A stretch of 64,000 bases of DNA from Pseudevernia furfuracea (GCA_022315425.1 JAIUPT010000028.1:310001-374000); one strand, 5' to 3'. Positions 1 to 12,493 are shown, counted from the stretch's first letter. Notes: generated by a model from the sequence alone, not told the origin. Translations and numbers: made by a program.

Positions 1-1642
1 TACATCTCCAAAAACCGCTTCCATCTCCTATTGGAGGTATTGGCGCCCACACGAAGTGGACGACTTGATATCGGCGCTCATCGATCGATACCCTTACGCA
101 GATCGTAGGGGGAGATGATTGACGCGACTGGTCGGAACAAGCTGTTTTTGAGGCAGCTACGACGCCTGTGGCTGGTGCCGTGGCGTAGGCTTTGTGAGCG
201 AGGGGTGGGGGAGGGGGATTGGAGAGTGGGTTCCCTTGCGGGGTGTAGGGAATGTGTGCGGGACGTCTTCGTGTGATCGAGGAGTTGTTGGAGCGTGACA
301 TCGTGCCATGAGCTCTGCAACGCCAGTGCCGGAAACAGTAGAAGCGTTGAGAGCGGCTGCAGGACACATGACATTTCATTAGGTAAGCGTAGACTTCGCA
401 GCGCAAGCCATCCATGTTCTAGGCCGGGACCTTGGGAACGTATGGAGGAGAGCACATCCGGCGAGTGAGTCTTTGCTGTGGGATGAGCCGAGACTCGAAA
501 TGTATGCGAAATGCAACCTTTGTGTAAGGCAATTACAACCGTAGAAGTAAAGACGTGCTCGAGCTCGTTCAAACATGACCACGAAGATCCCAAAGACAAC
601 CACAAGATTGTGGTGCCCGACTCACCCCACCCACTGTCTCCCACCGTTCCTCCACACTCGCATCAACAAAGCATCCCGTAAATGACCAGAGCATAATGCC
701 CAGCGGAAAATACTAAAAGCGCGTCCCCATCCAGAGATCTTCCCAATTACGGCGCTTCGTATTCCCCCTTCACTGCCCTCGCGAGCTCTGGACGTCCAAG
801 CCCGCTTTCGCTCATATCCGCCCCGGTCCACTCCACCCTCAGGCAAAGCATCAAAGAAGCATCAAAAAGCTAATCACGAACCCGACAGCTATGTTCGCGA
901 AACTTGCAACACATGTTGCTCAACCGACGAGAACTTAGGGTTAAGTTCCGAAACCCATCCTCCCCGCACTACCCTTTACCCTCCCCCGGGAGAGAGAAGG
1001 CAGCACAGCCGTGCAATCCAACCGCGATAAAAGCTCATGTGAGACCGTGCTGCGAGGCTCGAGGATTCGGGTGCGGTGGAAGGAGGCGCGCAGGTGCGTG
1101 CGAGGGGCGTGGAAACATTCCGGCGAGCGGAAGATGAGTCTCGGGGAACTGTTGGGAGGGTGCGCTGCGTGTTGTGTTTGTGCTCGACGAGGAGCGAGAG
1201 ATTTGGAGGTGGAGATTTTTGGAGGTGGCGCGTTGAGGGGAGGAAGTGAGGTGGGTGCAGGTGGAATTGATGGTAAGGGTTGGTCTGGAGGGCAGTAGGC
1301 TGATTGACGAGGATGTAATCGAAAGCGAAGAGAAAGATGCTGTCTGCTTGTGATTAAAGCTGTTGTGAAGATGTGGAGGCAGGAGGCACGGGAGGTTGGT
1401 CTTAGCGCGACTGCATATTTAGCGCGTTTCGCTGATCCGCACCTGCACGTGATCAAATCTTTGTTGACCACCGTAGAGAGGTACCTTCCGAGTTGGTAGT
1501 AAAATTGCTGCGCGCTCGTCCTTGTCACCACCCCTCGTATCTCAAGTATGTTCTGAAGCTGACTACCGTGGCGGTCCACACACTAGCTCGGTGGTAGCGA
1601 GGATATAATGATCGCGAAGGAAATGCTCATCCTGAACCACCC
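1..1642. other. intergenic, no supported gene
   Basis: I see no convincing coding region. Open frames here are short or have low-complexity composition. The longest, on the minus strand at 941-1579, is rich in Pro, Ser, Arg and His and looks like a GC-rich promoter or UTR read in an open frame. A gene beginning outside the window cannot be excluded. Confidence 0.4.
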
Positions 1643-2020
1643 ATGTGGTCCACTGAGCCCAAACACCAAGGCAGAGAACATGTGTCAAAGCTCGTCACTC
1701 AAATGATACACGATTTCGAGGCCCACAAGCAGCATGAGCAAGACGAATATCAATGTGTAATAATGGCCGATGCTCTCGCCAACGCCAATCTAGCCGAAGA
1801 TGCGGAAGAATATTTTGGAGTCAAAGGGCTGAATCAGAACTCAATCACCAATTACAGTGCTCCTGACCACAACTCCCAACGAGTGATGGAACCCCTCCCT
1901 GAGGTTCCTGATCCAGTGCCAGCAACTCCGATACTACAAGAACTCAATGATATGAACGGCAGGTGGACTTACTCCCAAGGAGACCATATTCATTTCGTCC
2001 GTGTCACCCAGACTGACTAG
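1643..2020 (+). CDS. hypothetical small protein, 125 aa
   Basis: I do not recognise this ORF. It has an ATG start, 125 codons and a mixed, acidic, soluble-looking composition. The first two thirds look helical and rich in His, Gln, Asp and Glu. A Pro-rich stretch follows, then a short C-terminus containing WTYSQGDHIHFVRV. There is no signal peptide, membrane segment or obvious domain. It stands alone, with the Copia gag fragment 400 bp downstream on the other strand. It may be a small lineage-specific gene or a chance ORF. Confidence 0.3.
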   Translation: MWSTEPKHQGREHVSKLVTQMIHDFEAHKQHEQDEYQCVIMADALANANLAEDAEEYFGVKGLNQNSITNYSAPDHNSQRVMEPLPEVPDPVPATPILQELNDMNGRWTYSQGDHIHFVRVTQTD

Positions 2021-2412
2021 TCCTACCTCATGTTATCCATCTTGGAATTCGCTCGAGGTTGCGCCATCAATGTTTTCCTGCAGAACACCGACGGCAGCAC
2101 ATGATCGACTTTCGTGCAAAACTGCATGGGGCGTGGGTGCGAATAAGCAGCACTCAGACAAAAAGTTGACAGGAGAAAGTCGCAGCGATTGCTGCTGACC
2201 CCAGTCAATAGCGTACAAAGTACCGAAAACCCTCCGGCAATTGACACACCAAAGCAGCCCAAGTAGAGTCGTATCTTCGAGCAGAACAACTTCTTCTTTC
2301 GCGTTTCATTCTTCAGCATCCATAAGATCCCGGAAGGCTAAGGCTACGACTGCAAATTTTCCAGGCCCGGGCTCATAACCTGTAGAAACAGATAGGAGGA
2401 CATATTGGAAGG

Positions 2413-2976
2413 TTATAAGATTGCTTGATGAAGCCGTTTTCGTGATCTCTCATATTGGTCCAGATTGAACTTATACAGTGCAAGTCGGTGTGACAAGTCC
2501 AGCTTTGTGCGAGTTGGAGTTTGAGCTGAAGAGCTTGTTTCTGTGGCTTTACCTTTTCCGTCATTCTTTTCAAGCAGGTTTGCGAGTTCATAAGGTGAAA
2601 GAGAGAATCTCTGTTTTCGAGTGCAAGATTTCTTCGAAATTTTCTTTGCTGTAGTATCATCTTCCGTCTCCTTGGGTTTATTTGGTTTGACAAGTGTATC
2701 GTCGATGATTTTTGGTCCACTTTGTAGATTAGTATGTTTGTCGGACTCTTCGGTAGTTGGTGTTTCATCAACTTCGTCGGAATCGAAGTCTGATGCATTC
2801 GGTGATGCGTAGAGGGGTTCCCTTTCACAGATAACGTCCCAGAGACCTTTGACTTGAACAACGATTTGAAAATCACGCGACCAGCGAAGAAAGTTTTGTT
2901 GTCCCTTTAGTATTTGAAGGTTCACACCGGTACCTTCTGCACTGAGTGTGAGTACGTCAACACTCATATTGTCCAT
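2413..2976 (-). mobile_element. Ty1/Copia-type retrotransposon gag fragment
   Basis: A minus-strand ORF from ATG 2976 encodes 187 aa. It opens with a segment typical of Copia gag N-termini: ILKGQQNFLRWSRDFQIVV followed by GLWDVI, the 'fix, W, W..lr..l...glw..i' pattern. An acidic and Ser/Thr-rich linker comes next, then a second helical part ending near LDQYERSRKRLHQAIL. A stop follows, and I see no zinc knuckle, protease, integrase or reverse transcriptase downstream (below 2413). It is therefore a 5'-end remnant rather than a complete element. A motif reading GTTRTGAGCCCGG on the minus strand occurs near 3108 (upstream of gag) and again near 2376 (just past its end). Confidence 0.65.
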
Positions 2977-3286
2977 AATTGGAGATGTTGAGTATTGTAT
3001 AGTTGTGAACGGAGAAAGGGATTTATTCAATGAAGCAATGTCAACACGTCTAGGAATTGAACCTAGGATATATATAAGCTGGCAGTCTAAGCCACCGGGC
3101 TCACAACTTTTTTTTTCATTGTTACTATTATCATTGAGTATGTATCGTGACATGTGTGTGAGCTGCGGTCGACTGACCGTCTTTTGATAGTAAATGAACA
3201 TCAGTATACATTTCTTACTCTCTCGTATGTACTCGCGATGCTTGATGTCTGATGCTTAGCAATGTCCATTGACCCTTCTCTTTAAC

Positions 3287-3729
3287 AAGCGACCCAATAC
3301 GCCCCAGACCGTCTCAGCTTCGCTCACAACCTCCAGCTCTTCTTCATTCAACCTTGGAAGGAGTCGACCCGCCGACGACACCTCCGACAATAGCCATCGA
3401 AAGTCGTCCGTCTCACCATCACTCCCACGATCGACCACCGTCACGGCCCTTAATCTTAGTAAGTCCGACTTGGACGCGACGGACCCCTCATAAACGGGTT
3501 CCGTCGGGGGGAACACTTCAATGGAACGGAAGCCCCAGCCAAAATGAAAACACGGGAGAATCTCCGTTGGTGGGAACGCCTTTCATTCCAGTAGTGTTGA
3601 ACAGCCAGGCTAATGCACGCGCCAAGCGACCCAATACGCCCCAGACCATCTCAGCTTCGCTCACAACCTCCAACTTTTCTTCATTCAACCTTGAAAGGAG
3701 TCGACCCGCCAACGCCACCTCCGACAATA
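3287..3729. repeat. 106-bp direct repeat, two copies 337 bp apart
   Basis: Positions 3287-3392 and 3624-3729 are near-identical direct copies (start AAGCGACCCAATACGCC, end CCTCCGACAATA), differing at a handful of substitutions. On the plus strand both can be read in frame as a Ser/Thr/Pro-rich peptide beginning KRPNTPQT. The frames then diverge, so coding potential is uncertain. The copies probably reflect a local duplication inside a decayed gene or mobile element next to the Copia fragment. Confidence 0.8.
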
Positions 3730-4059
3730 TGCCGAAGCCCCATCTCATCATCACTGCACCACCGCGAGGGGCACTCATCAAGTGCTTTCGAGCGATCACC
3801 CGCCTAGTCCGGCTAGACCGGCGCCGTCAACTGATCTTAGTTAACGGTGCTGTCAGCATTGCCCACTCTTCGTCCTTTTTGGACCAAAGACGTGGATGTT
3901 GCGGCTCCTCTCGCCGTTCTAGTTGATATATATGTAAGAGGAGGTCAGTGCTGGCGCCCTTGATTCTAGCTTCGGGTTCGACGGCAAGATCGCATTTCGA
4001 TGCTCCGCAAGGCTTCCGAGTTCGTCTAGGCATTATCCAGATCGGCAACGGATGCATCG

Positions 4060-6022
4060 AATGGATCCACGTCCCTGGGGCATCTCAAGTGTTTGTGAGC
4101 TGCAGTTTCCTCCACGTGTCATCACAACAGCAAGAAAGACAAGACAAACATTTAAAACGGGGGGTGATGCCTGGACATCAGCTTTCATGGTGAGCTTTCA
4201 CATCTTTTGTCACAGTAAGTGAGCTTTATATCGCGGTATTGTGTACTGCTTCTAACGAAATTCAAAGACGGTCCTTGGTGTAACAATGTGGATCGCGTCA
4301 TTGTGTGGAAGGCAGTGAGGGTAATATGCTTCGAAAGCAATGTGTGAAACATGGCGGTTGTATTTGCGGCCTGGCCCCGTTATGCTTGTTGAAGTTTACG
4401 GCTGTCAAGGGAGTACAGAATAAAACTTATTCAACAAGGTGTTCTCAATATAAGGAAGAAAACTGATGTGAGTCAAGCTCTGCTTGAGGGAGATGAAGTT
4501 GAAGTTAGGGAAGAGGAGGAGCAGAAGGAAGGGTGAGATGATTAGAGAGGATGTTATAAGAGAGCGATCGCATGTTTGCTTTACTGCTGAGGCTTGACGT
4601 GTATCCAGGTAGCTATGGCTAGCTGGCTTAACCATTTGATCAACAGCGTCCTCGACAGAAAAAACGCTCTATCGTCTGGGCCCCCAATCCAATCACTGCC
4701 ACTCATTCCAAGTCATCGCTCTCGTAGGGTTGTATCCACATGGTCGAGCGCAGTCGTAGGATCTCATTGATCACGAAATCCGAGTGCTAATCCCAGTGGA
4801 AGATTTTCCTTTTGCTTCATGCTCATGGTTCGACGCCGACTTTACCCGGGTGGTTTCTTTGTTTTTTTTGTTGTGGGTTGGTTGGTTGGTTGGTTGTTGA
4901 GTTTTTGTGGGATTCCGCCCCCAAACCCGACGCGACACACTCTTCAACTACCTCGCCCGTCTTTTTTTCGCGCAGACGTCAATGGATCAACTACATACAA
5001 GACATCTGCGCACACATGACCGGCATCAAAGGGGCACCACCATCCCAGCAAACCAAAATCTCACCCTTCACTAACTACTACTGCCTCCCCAACTGATTCA
5101 AATCTACTATATCATATCAATTCCATCCATCCATCCATCCATCCAAGCCTCACCCATAGTGTATTTATACAGCGCTCCCCCCCCCCCCCCATGGTTTTTT
5201 TCACCTTCAAGACACGCACGCATGGATAGAGACGTTGCATCATCGCCACCCTCGCTGCACCTACTCCATGCCTAGCTCTAAGACTTCTTCTGCTACTTAT
5301 AACATATTCTGCGCCGAGGCTGGGTAAGCGTCTATTAGTCGGTCACGCCTGCTGTTGCTGCTTTTGCGACTTCATCACGCCTCATTGGCTGTACGCATGC
5401 GGACGATGAGGAGAGTAGCTGGATGAGTGGGAGAGGAGAAGAGGAAGGGGATGGGATGTGATGTGCGGAGGATAATTGATTGAGGGAGTGTTTTGATATG
5501 CGGATTTGGAGCGGGTGCGATTTTGTATTCTGTATGAGACCAGAGGATAAAAGGAGAGGGAACTGACGGATCATGATGAAATACCGTTAGTCAGTAGCTT
5601 GCTTGTGGTTCCTGGGCATGAAGAAGCTAATTCGCCGAAGTTTTCAACCATCGTTTTTGACTTGAGATTCCATAACCAAGTTGTGTATTTTCTTGGAAAC
5701 TCAGACTTTTAAGCCCAATCTGTGCTGACGGATGTAGTATGTAGGAGCTGAGGGGGGAATGTTTCACGGCATTCAAGGTAGAAACATCCTCAAAAAAAGT
5801 GGCCGCTGGGGCAGAGAGTGCGTGCAGAGTCACTGTTCTGAGATCTCAAACTCCGACAACCAGACTAGTACAGAGGTCTTTGAGATGAGGGTACAATTTT
5901 GAAAGGCAGCTATTTTGATAGTTGGTATAGATATCAAGACTGCTATCTCATTGTCATTTGCGAGTTTAATTGAACCAAAGAAGCTATTTCGTTGGGAAAC
6001 AATCCAGCACACGAGTCTCAAA
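4060..6022. other. intergenic with simple repeats
   Basis: No gene is supported. Notable simple sequence: a GGTT run at about 4876-4896, a CCAT run at about 5127-5149, and a 14-base C tract at 5177-5190. The remaining frames are short. Confidence 0.6.
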
Positions 6023-6343
6023 CTAAGATGATGATGAGGTCCCCACAAACACAATCAGAACAGCCATGTATGCAGCTGTGGCGGCTAAAATTTCTTGGTT
6101 CAACGCCTTAGTCGCGATACCGATGAAGAATGAAAAGAAGAGCACAGATGAGCCCCTACCGATATGCGGAATATCATCATGGATCAGAGGGATCACCAGG
6201 CAGAGTCCGCCTAGGCGCGCGTCAATAATGGCCGTCGCATCGGCATTTGAAGAAACCCTGTGGGATGAGAAGCTGGAGACTGCTGATTTGAACTTGACGA
6301 ACCATAAAACCGAAGCCGCCAAAGGCGCTGTCAACCACTTCAA
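6023..6343 (-). pseudogene. DUF6594-like C-terminal membrane segment (partial)
   Basis: The minus-strand frame ends with two hydrophobic segments and the signature LAATAAYMAVLIVFVGT, which matches the C-terminus of the fungal DUF6594 membrane family (usual ending ATAAYAAVLVVFVG). An upstream GLCLVIPLI segment fits the penultimate membrane helix. DUF6594 proteins are usually 250-400 aa, with a helical cytoplasmic part before the membrane segments; I could not find that part in a continuous frame. A short leader-like ORF begins at ATG 6778 on the same strand (MESSNVNPDV...) and stops after about 32 codons at a possible GTCTAG donor. A spliced gene covering 6023-6778 is therefore possible, but the intermediate exons are not convincing. 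I favour a partly degraded copy. Confidence 0.45.
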
Positions 6344-7212
6344 CCTGGCTCGATGAAATCTGAGCTTGGTGCACGTTGCCCCACAGCTATCATCATCTCA
6401 AATTCCTTTACGGTCATAATTAGCGACATACTGATCGTGTCGCCGGAAGCTAGAAGTTCACAGTATCGTTATAGAGGTCGCGCCACTTGTAATTTGTAGT
6501 AGTGCAAGATAGCTGTGAGTTCTTTGAGCCCACTCCTCCACTGCTCGCTATGATTAGATACTTTGAATATACAACTCTATACTCTCGTTCAAGCATTTGT
6601 CCTGTGTGCTGGTGAATAGAGGGGGTGATTGATTAGTCAGATCCTCGGCTCGGAGGATTGAGGCAAATTCGTTTTTGGTCTAGACTGGGGATTTCTCGAC
6701 AAGAGTTTTCACGTCAGGCGGGGCCGCCGAAGGTGTTGCCCCTGGGTTGACGTCTGGATTAACATTGCTGGACTCCATAATAGGTCTAGTGCTTTGGCTT
6801 GGAAAGTGGAATTTAGAGCGCAGGTTTGGTCTACTTTACCCAAAGGGTATCATTCAAGGCGGGAGGAACCTGAGTTGTTGATGGGAGCAAGAGCTCAGCA
6901 GAGTGCTTGGTGTCCCGAAAGTCTTGTCTTCGAGGTTGATGCTCGTGGAGCCTCAATTCTCGCATGTGCTCCTCATTGTGACGACTCGCCTGGAGAGAAG
7001 AGTTTTACAGCCTTGCCGACCCCGGTTCGAAGCTAATGCAGTTGCTGCATGTTGACCTTTTTAGGTTCGGAGTGGTCTTTTAACCAAATCTATGTTTGCG
7101 TCTTCTTGCTCTGGATCAAAGATTGGATATGGGTTGAACAGCGGGTTGACCTTATATCGCCGTCTTGCTCATCTCGTGCGTCTCAAACAAAGTTAGCTTT
7201 CGAGAGTTGCAA

Positions 7213-9363
7213 TCACATAGCCAAGACATCTTTCCCCCAGGTAGACTCTGAAACCCTCCAGCAATGACTTGCCGCTGGGGCTGCCTCTTCAAACAAATTC
7301 ACAGGGCCCATCACCCAGGGGGGCGTTTCCTTTAGTCGTGGCATCAAAAAGTATGAGACATCATCCTTGAACCACAGATCTGGCGTATCAGCAGACACGT
7401 GCGATAACACCTGCAGGATGCCAAAGAGAAGAATCCACCGTCCTTTCCTCGCGTCACGAGGGTCTGTCTCCCCGAGATGATCAGTCTTCTCGAAACGCTG
7501 GAAGGCTTCGACTAAGCCGTTGGTCGTGACATCCGGGCCTAGTAGGAGGGCATTACTCGCTTCTGAGTAGGCGTGGATAATCCGCTTCTCCAAGGCTTTG
7601 GTCTTGCTGGTAAAGAGGGATTGCTTTTGCTGTGGTTTTCCTGTATCACCGACAGGCATCGAATCTGGCAGGAGCGGGTACGGATGCGGAATGTGAGGAT
7701 GCTTGTGCTTATGATCGAAGTGGACGAAGAGCTTGGCGAGATCAAGGCCATCATTGTTGATTTTGGTAACCGCTCCGTTCTTTTTGCGCACCATAACTCG
7801 GTACCGCTCGCTGGGCTCCTTGGTCTCAGCCCAGGCAACATCTCGATCAACATAATAGTCATAGAGTGCGCCAAAATCCTTTTGCAGGTGGCATACGACG
7901 GTCCTTGTTAGCCAGTTGCCATCGCTGTTTTGAATCCCACGGGGAGGCCAACTCTTGTAGGCTTTCTCATAAAATTGGAGAAGAAACCGGCGGAAGTGCC
8001 CGAAACTAGCCCGGGCGGCAGGAGGCTGAACTGTGTGGGAGGGCCACACATCGTCAAAACTGAAAGCTGAAAACCTGTCCTCGGCTACCTGGATCCTCAC
8101 TTGGAGCTCAAGATGTGAGCGCTCGAGAAGTGTTCTGGAGACATGGCTGATATCGCGGAACTCCGGTAGCTTTCGCAGCTGACTGTACATACCGTTGCAA
8201 TGGACAAAACCTTCTCTCCAACCTTCTGGCCATTGCACCTCGTCATCTTCGCTGTAAGCAAGTAACCCAGCTGCAGCTGCGGGGTCATTACAGACATTAT
8301 GGAGACGATTGCTCGTCAAAAATCCCATGATCACATCTGTACAGTTAGTCTCCCTTGGCATAAACACTAATAGGCGTTCGTGCAGGTCTATGAGCGCTTG
8401 ATAGAACGTTAGACCCACGAGAGGCTTATTCAACAAAAGAGCGAAGAAGTTCCGGGTGGTGATGTGATGCCGTAAGATCTCAACCCTGGAAGCACCATCG
8501 GGGGCCGGGAAGTGGATCTCATGTCGGATCTGGGCCTCGTTTCCAGGGTTGCTGATCTCCGAAGATGGAGACTGAGCCCGACGACCAAGACCGAACCTTC
8601 TTGCGCCCCGTTCCGAAGAAGAGGCGGATAGTACGGATGGTGGAGATCTAGGAGTACGTTTGTGACCCTCCTGTAGCATGGAGACCAGAGTTTCCGATCT
8701 CGTTCCCTCCAAAGTTGATGACTTGACTCGGAACGAAGCTTGTGGACGTTGGTAGCCGTAATATACCAATGTATCTCCAGCAGGGTCCCAAAGTTCAGGA
8801 TCCTAAATATCTTAGCTACACCTATGGTTAATAGCAAGATTGGTATATATATTTACCTTTGCGAGCTTGCCCCATGGTTCAGCAGGGTTTCCGTTACCTG
8901 GCCACCTCTTGACGCTTGCGGCTTGCTCAAGCCCTTTCATCTCATGGCGCTCGCGTGTCTGGGTTTTCTGCGGCTGTGCTGCTTCAATAAAAACGCTTGT
9001 GCCAAAGTCGGAAGAGTCATGAGGTTGGCCGACATCCCTATAAGTTCGGCCATCTTCATTTTGGTCTTCGGCTGGTTTATTGCCAAACCTGGTCAACAGA
9101 TTCCGCAGCGCCTTTTTCTCATCGTTGCTTCTTACGGAGGGTGCAATTTCTCTATGAGAAGAATTGTCGTCTTGCCAGGCCTCGTTAGGCGTACTTTCGA
9201 CGTGAATTGAGGTCCGTCGGAGTAGCCATGGACTATGGCTGTGGTTCGAATTGTCGACGACTTTCACGTCTCTTTGTCCAGTCGCCTCGGTATACTGGGG
9301 AGGAGGGGGCAGTGCGGCTTGGAGCTGCGAAAGTCCCAGGCTCTCGTCTGTAGCGGAGGACAT
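7213..9363 (-). CDS. DUF8004-family fungal protein, 2 exons, 698 aa
   Basis: Exon 1 is 9363-8857 and exon 2 is 8802-7213, joined in phase 0 across a 54-nt intron (8803-8856; donor GTAAAT, acceptor TTTAG). The join restores ELWDPAGDTLVYYG, the normal entry to this family's conserved region. The domain lies roughly in residues 170-560 and includes RHHITTRNFFALLL, VGLTFYQALIDLHERL, NDPAAAAGLLAYSED and WREGFVHCNGM, all typical of DUF8004 proteins of filamentous ascomycetes. The N-terminal 170 residues are disordered and rich in Ser, Pro and Gln. There is no signal peptide or membrane segment. The biochemical function of the family is unknown to me. The gene looks intact, with clean start, stop and splice sites. 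Confidence 0.8.
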
Positions 9364-10892
9364 TGTTGTGCGTCCAATTGTGTTTTCCCAAACAACAGCT
9401 GTATACGATTGACGGTTATGACATTGTTCTGTAGTGAAGTTCCACTCGACGATGGTCTAGTTCCTAGTAGAAGTCCTTAATTCTCCAAGTGACACCTCTG
9501 ACACTCGAGCCTGCGATGTTTGATTGAAGGAGCCCGTGAATATGTTTGACTCGGAGCTGGCCTGTGCTTCCTGGGCTCTTCTAATTTACTGGATCATTAT
9601 CTGCTTTCTGCTGCCGCGCCCACTACCAACCCAGAGGCTAAGATCCTGGACAGTTGACTGCTGTTGGAAGCGGGTGGGCAAGCAGAAATGGAATCTTTGA
9701 CATAATGAGTACAACGTCGGGTGTGAAGGACTGATGGTACTGGTTTGGCTTTGGTGCAGGGCAGGATCGCTTGGCCGACTGGTGCGGATATGATAAGAAG
9801 CGGTAGCTGGCATGATAAAATGTGCTAGACTACTGGTAGTGCTTCGTTTCAGGCCAGGATGTGAACAGAAGCGGCAAGTGGCGTTGTTTTAGCTTTGAAG
9901 AAATGTCCGGAAAGCTGCCTATCAAGAGTCAAGAGTAGGTATGACGCTGTTCGACATGTCATGTGGATTGTTTGACCTCGCTCGAAATTGCCTCGTGCTC
10001 TTATCATACTTTCCATCTGGATTCGAACAGATATACCTTGCCACGTTGACCAGGCATGTTGGAAGCCTGTTGAACAGCCGGAGCCTGGGAAAGGGATGGT
10101 ATTGATTTGTTGAAGGTTGACTCCCAGTTTTGACTCTTCACCTCTTGAGTAGACCCTGATGGTCCAAGTGTAGAAAATAGGTAATGTGGTGGGAACTGGG
10201 AATAATAATAATAGTATGATTGGGGCGGCAAATGTATCGCCTGCCGCTTCCCCACAAAGTGTCCCCGCGCTCGTGCGAGCCCATGAAACTTTGTCACCAA
10301 CTCACTAGTGCACGTACTAATACCTTAGGCTGATAGGCTAATAGTACTTACCTTGACCTGATACGACGATAAAATTCCTAGTCCGATCGTGATCTGCAGA
10401 CGATGAGGCTCCTTTTGCGCTATCCAGCACTAGATGAATGCTGCATTTATGATTTGTATTCTTCCAACTTCCACGCGTTTTGCCGCACGATAGCCATCCG
10501 CTACAGTCTAAGTACTACACTATACTCCGTACACCAGCGGCCAGCCTACCGGTTAAATATTGACCAGTTTGACCTGCATTATTCTTATCTCTTGCGCCCC
10601 AATTAAAAGCGTGTGTTGGGGCTTTTTTCGGGTGTAATTGTGAATCTGTGATGCCATGCGAGAAAGTAAAAGACCCTGTCCTTTTGGAATCTAGATTACT
10701 CTAGTAGAATCGACAGTACTACTTTACATAGCAAAGTACTTTCATGCCTTCCCTCGTTCCTTGCAATTTGGCAAGGGGGCGCGCAACTGAGTAACAATTG
10801 AGTATGCTTCTCTTCTCTCTCATCCCTCATTATTCATTCGAGCACGACGACTGAGAACTGCCTCCCTGTTGTGCAAGGCCACTCTTTCCGCA
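9364..10892. other. intergenic between divergent genes; nitrate permease promoter
   Basis: About 1.5 kb separates the DUF8004 start (minus) from the nitrate permease start (plus). I see no gene in it. HGATAR sites, the core recognised by AreA-type GATA factors, occur at 10331-10336 (TGATAG), 10367-10372 (CGATAA) and 10498-10503 (CGATAG). This would fit nitrogen-metabolite control of the permease, though such hexamers are common by chance. I did not find a full NirA-type CTCCGHGG site. Confidence 0.5.
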
Positions 10893-12493
10893 ATGCCTCC
10901 CTCCATAATCTCACTATGGAAAGCGCCAGATATTAATCCAGTCAATCACAAAGCAAGATCCATACCCGCCTTGAATCCTCTCAACACATATGGACGAGTC
11001 TTCCTGCTCTCATGGTGGGGCTTCTTCATAGCCTTCTGGAGCTGGTACGCTTTTCCGCCTCTGATGACCGAAACCATCAAGAGCGACCTGAAGCTCTCCC
11101 AAAAAGACATTGCGAACTCCAACGTCATCTCTTTGGCCGCGACAATGCTCGTCCGTCTTGCCGCTGGTCCGTTGTGTGATAGATATGGGGCAAGATGGAC
11201 ATTCGCTGCCGTTTTACTGGTCGGCGCAATTCCTACCGCCCTTGCAGGCACCGTCTCAACGCCCCAAGGCCTCATCACAGTCAGGTTCTTCCTCGGTATC
11301 CTCGGCGGTAGCTTCATTCCATGCCAAGTCTGGACGACTGGCTTCTTCGACAAAAACGTGGTCGGCACTGCAAGTTCTTTAGCAGCTGGATTCGGAAACG
11401 CGGGAGGCGGAGTAACTTACTTCGTCATGCCCGCCATTTTCAATTCCCTCGTTCAACACCAACACCTAACAGACCACGTCGCCTGGCGCGTTGCATTCGT
11501 GGTTCCATTCATTTTGATCATATTTACCGCATTGGTCATGATCCTGACGTGCCCCGACACGCCCACAGGAGCATGGTCCGCTCGGACCCAAGATGTAAAA
11601 CGCCATCTGGACATGCGCGATACCTTCTTTAGCGGCGTCGGCAAAGACCGCCAAGGCATGGCGCCGAGTATGGACTCCGGCGCCTCGCCAGGCCTGTCAA
11701 ACGACACCATCAAACTCAACTCCGCCCGTGGCCAAGGCCACTTCTCCGAAACGCAGGCGCAGGAAGACGATCTTCTCGCCGCAGCAAGCTGGGAATTGGT
11801 GGAAAAGCCCACGATTCAGGGATCAGCGAAGGCGATCTTGTCGCTTCCAACCTTGGCCCTTTCAGTAGCCTATTTCTGTTCCTTCGGGACTGAGCTCTGC
11901 GTCAACACCATCCTCGGTGCTTACTACGCGCAGAACTTCCCGAAACTCGGCCAGACTGGCTCTGGAGACTGGGCCGCAATGTTTGGCCTCTTGAACTTCG
12001 TCTTCCGGCCCGCCGGTGGTATCATCAGCGATACGATCTACCGCCACACCCGCTCACTATGGGGAAAGAAAATCCTAGTCCACAGTTTTGGGGCCATGAC
12101 AGGAGTGTTTCTGCTCATCATTGGATTCTTGAATCCCCATTCGAAAGCCAGGTTCGTTGGACTCATCACCGGATTGGCTTTCTTCGAGGAAGCTGGTAAT
12201 GGTGGATGTTTTTCTCTGGTGCCGCATGTACATCCTACGTCTAATGGTGAGTCCCTTGAAACAACCGTCAAATCAATTTGCGCCATCAAGGGCTGAATAG
12301 TATCGCAGGTCTCGTCACGGGTGTGACTGGCGCAGCCGGCGACCTTGGCGGCATTGTGTTTTTGCTGATATATCGCTACAGCGATACCAATTATGGAAGG
12401 GTGTTCTGGGTAATAGGTATCATCACCATTGCTGGGAATCTGCTCGTGTCATGGATAAGACCAATACCGAAGGGCCAGCTCGGTGGTCGATGA
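10893..12493 (+). CDS. nrtA: nitrate/nitrite MFS permease (NNP family), 512 aa
   Basis: A high-affinity nitrate/nitrite transporter of the plasma membrane, orthologous in type to Aspergillus NrtA/CrnA. Exons are 10893-12246 and 12309-12493; the 62-nt intron (GTGAGT...GCAG) falls inside the second nitrate signature and joins to give HPTSNGLVTGVTG. Signature 1 (AAGFGNAGGGVTYF) is near residue 166 and signature 2 (TGAAGDLGGIVF) follows the intron. The two substrate-binding arginines are present: Arg88 in MLVRLAAGPLCDRYG and Arg372 in NFVFRPAGG. The large cytoplasmic loop between TM6 and TM7 typical of fungal members lies at about residues 225-310. Length equals the family norm (about 507 aa). 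The start is ATG 10893; an in-frame TTG lies upstream. Nitrate and nitrite reductase genes are not in this window. Confidence 0.93.

Noticed and set aside
941..1579. 212-codon minus-strand ORF
   Set aside because: Composition is Pro/Ser/Arg/His-rich without any motif, in a GC-rich stretch. It is more likely an open frame by chance in promoter or UTR sequence.
3041..3110. tRNA gene on the minus strand near the Copia fragment
   Set aside because: A perfect T-arm stem-loop and an A-box-like sequence exist, but only about 67 nt are available, there is no anticodon arm and the acceptor ends do not pair.
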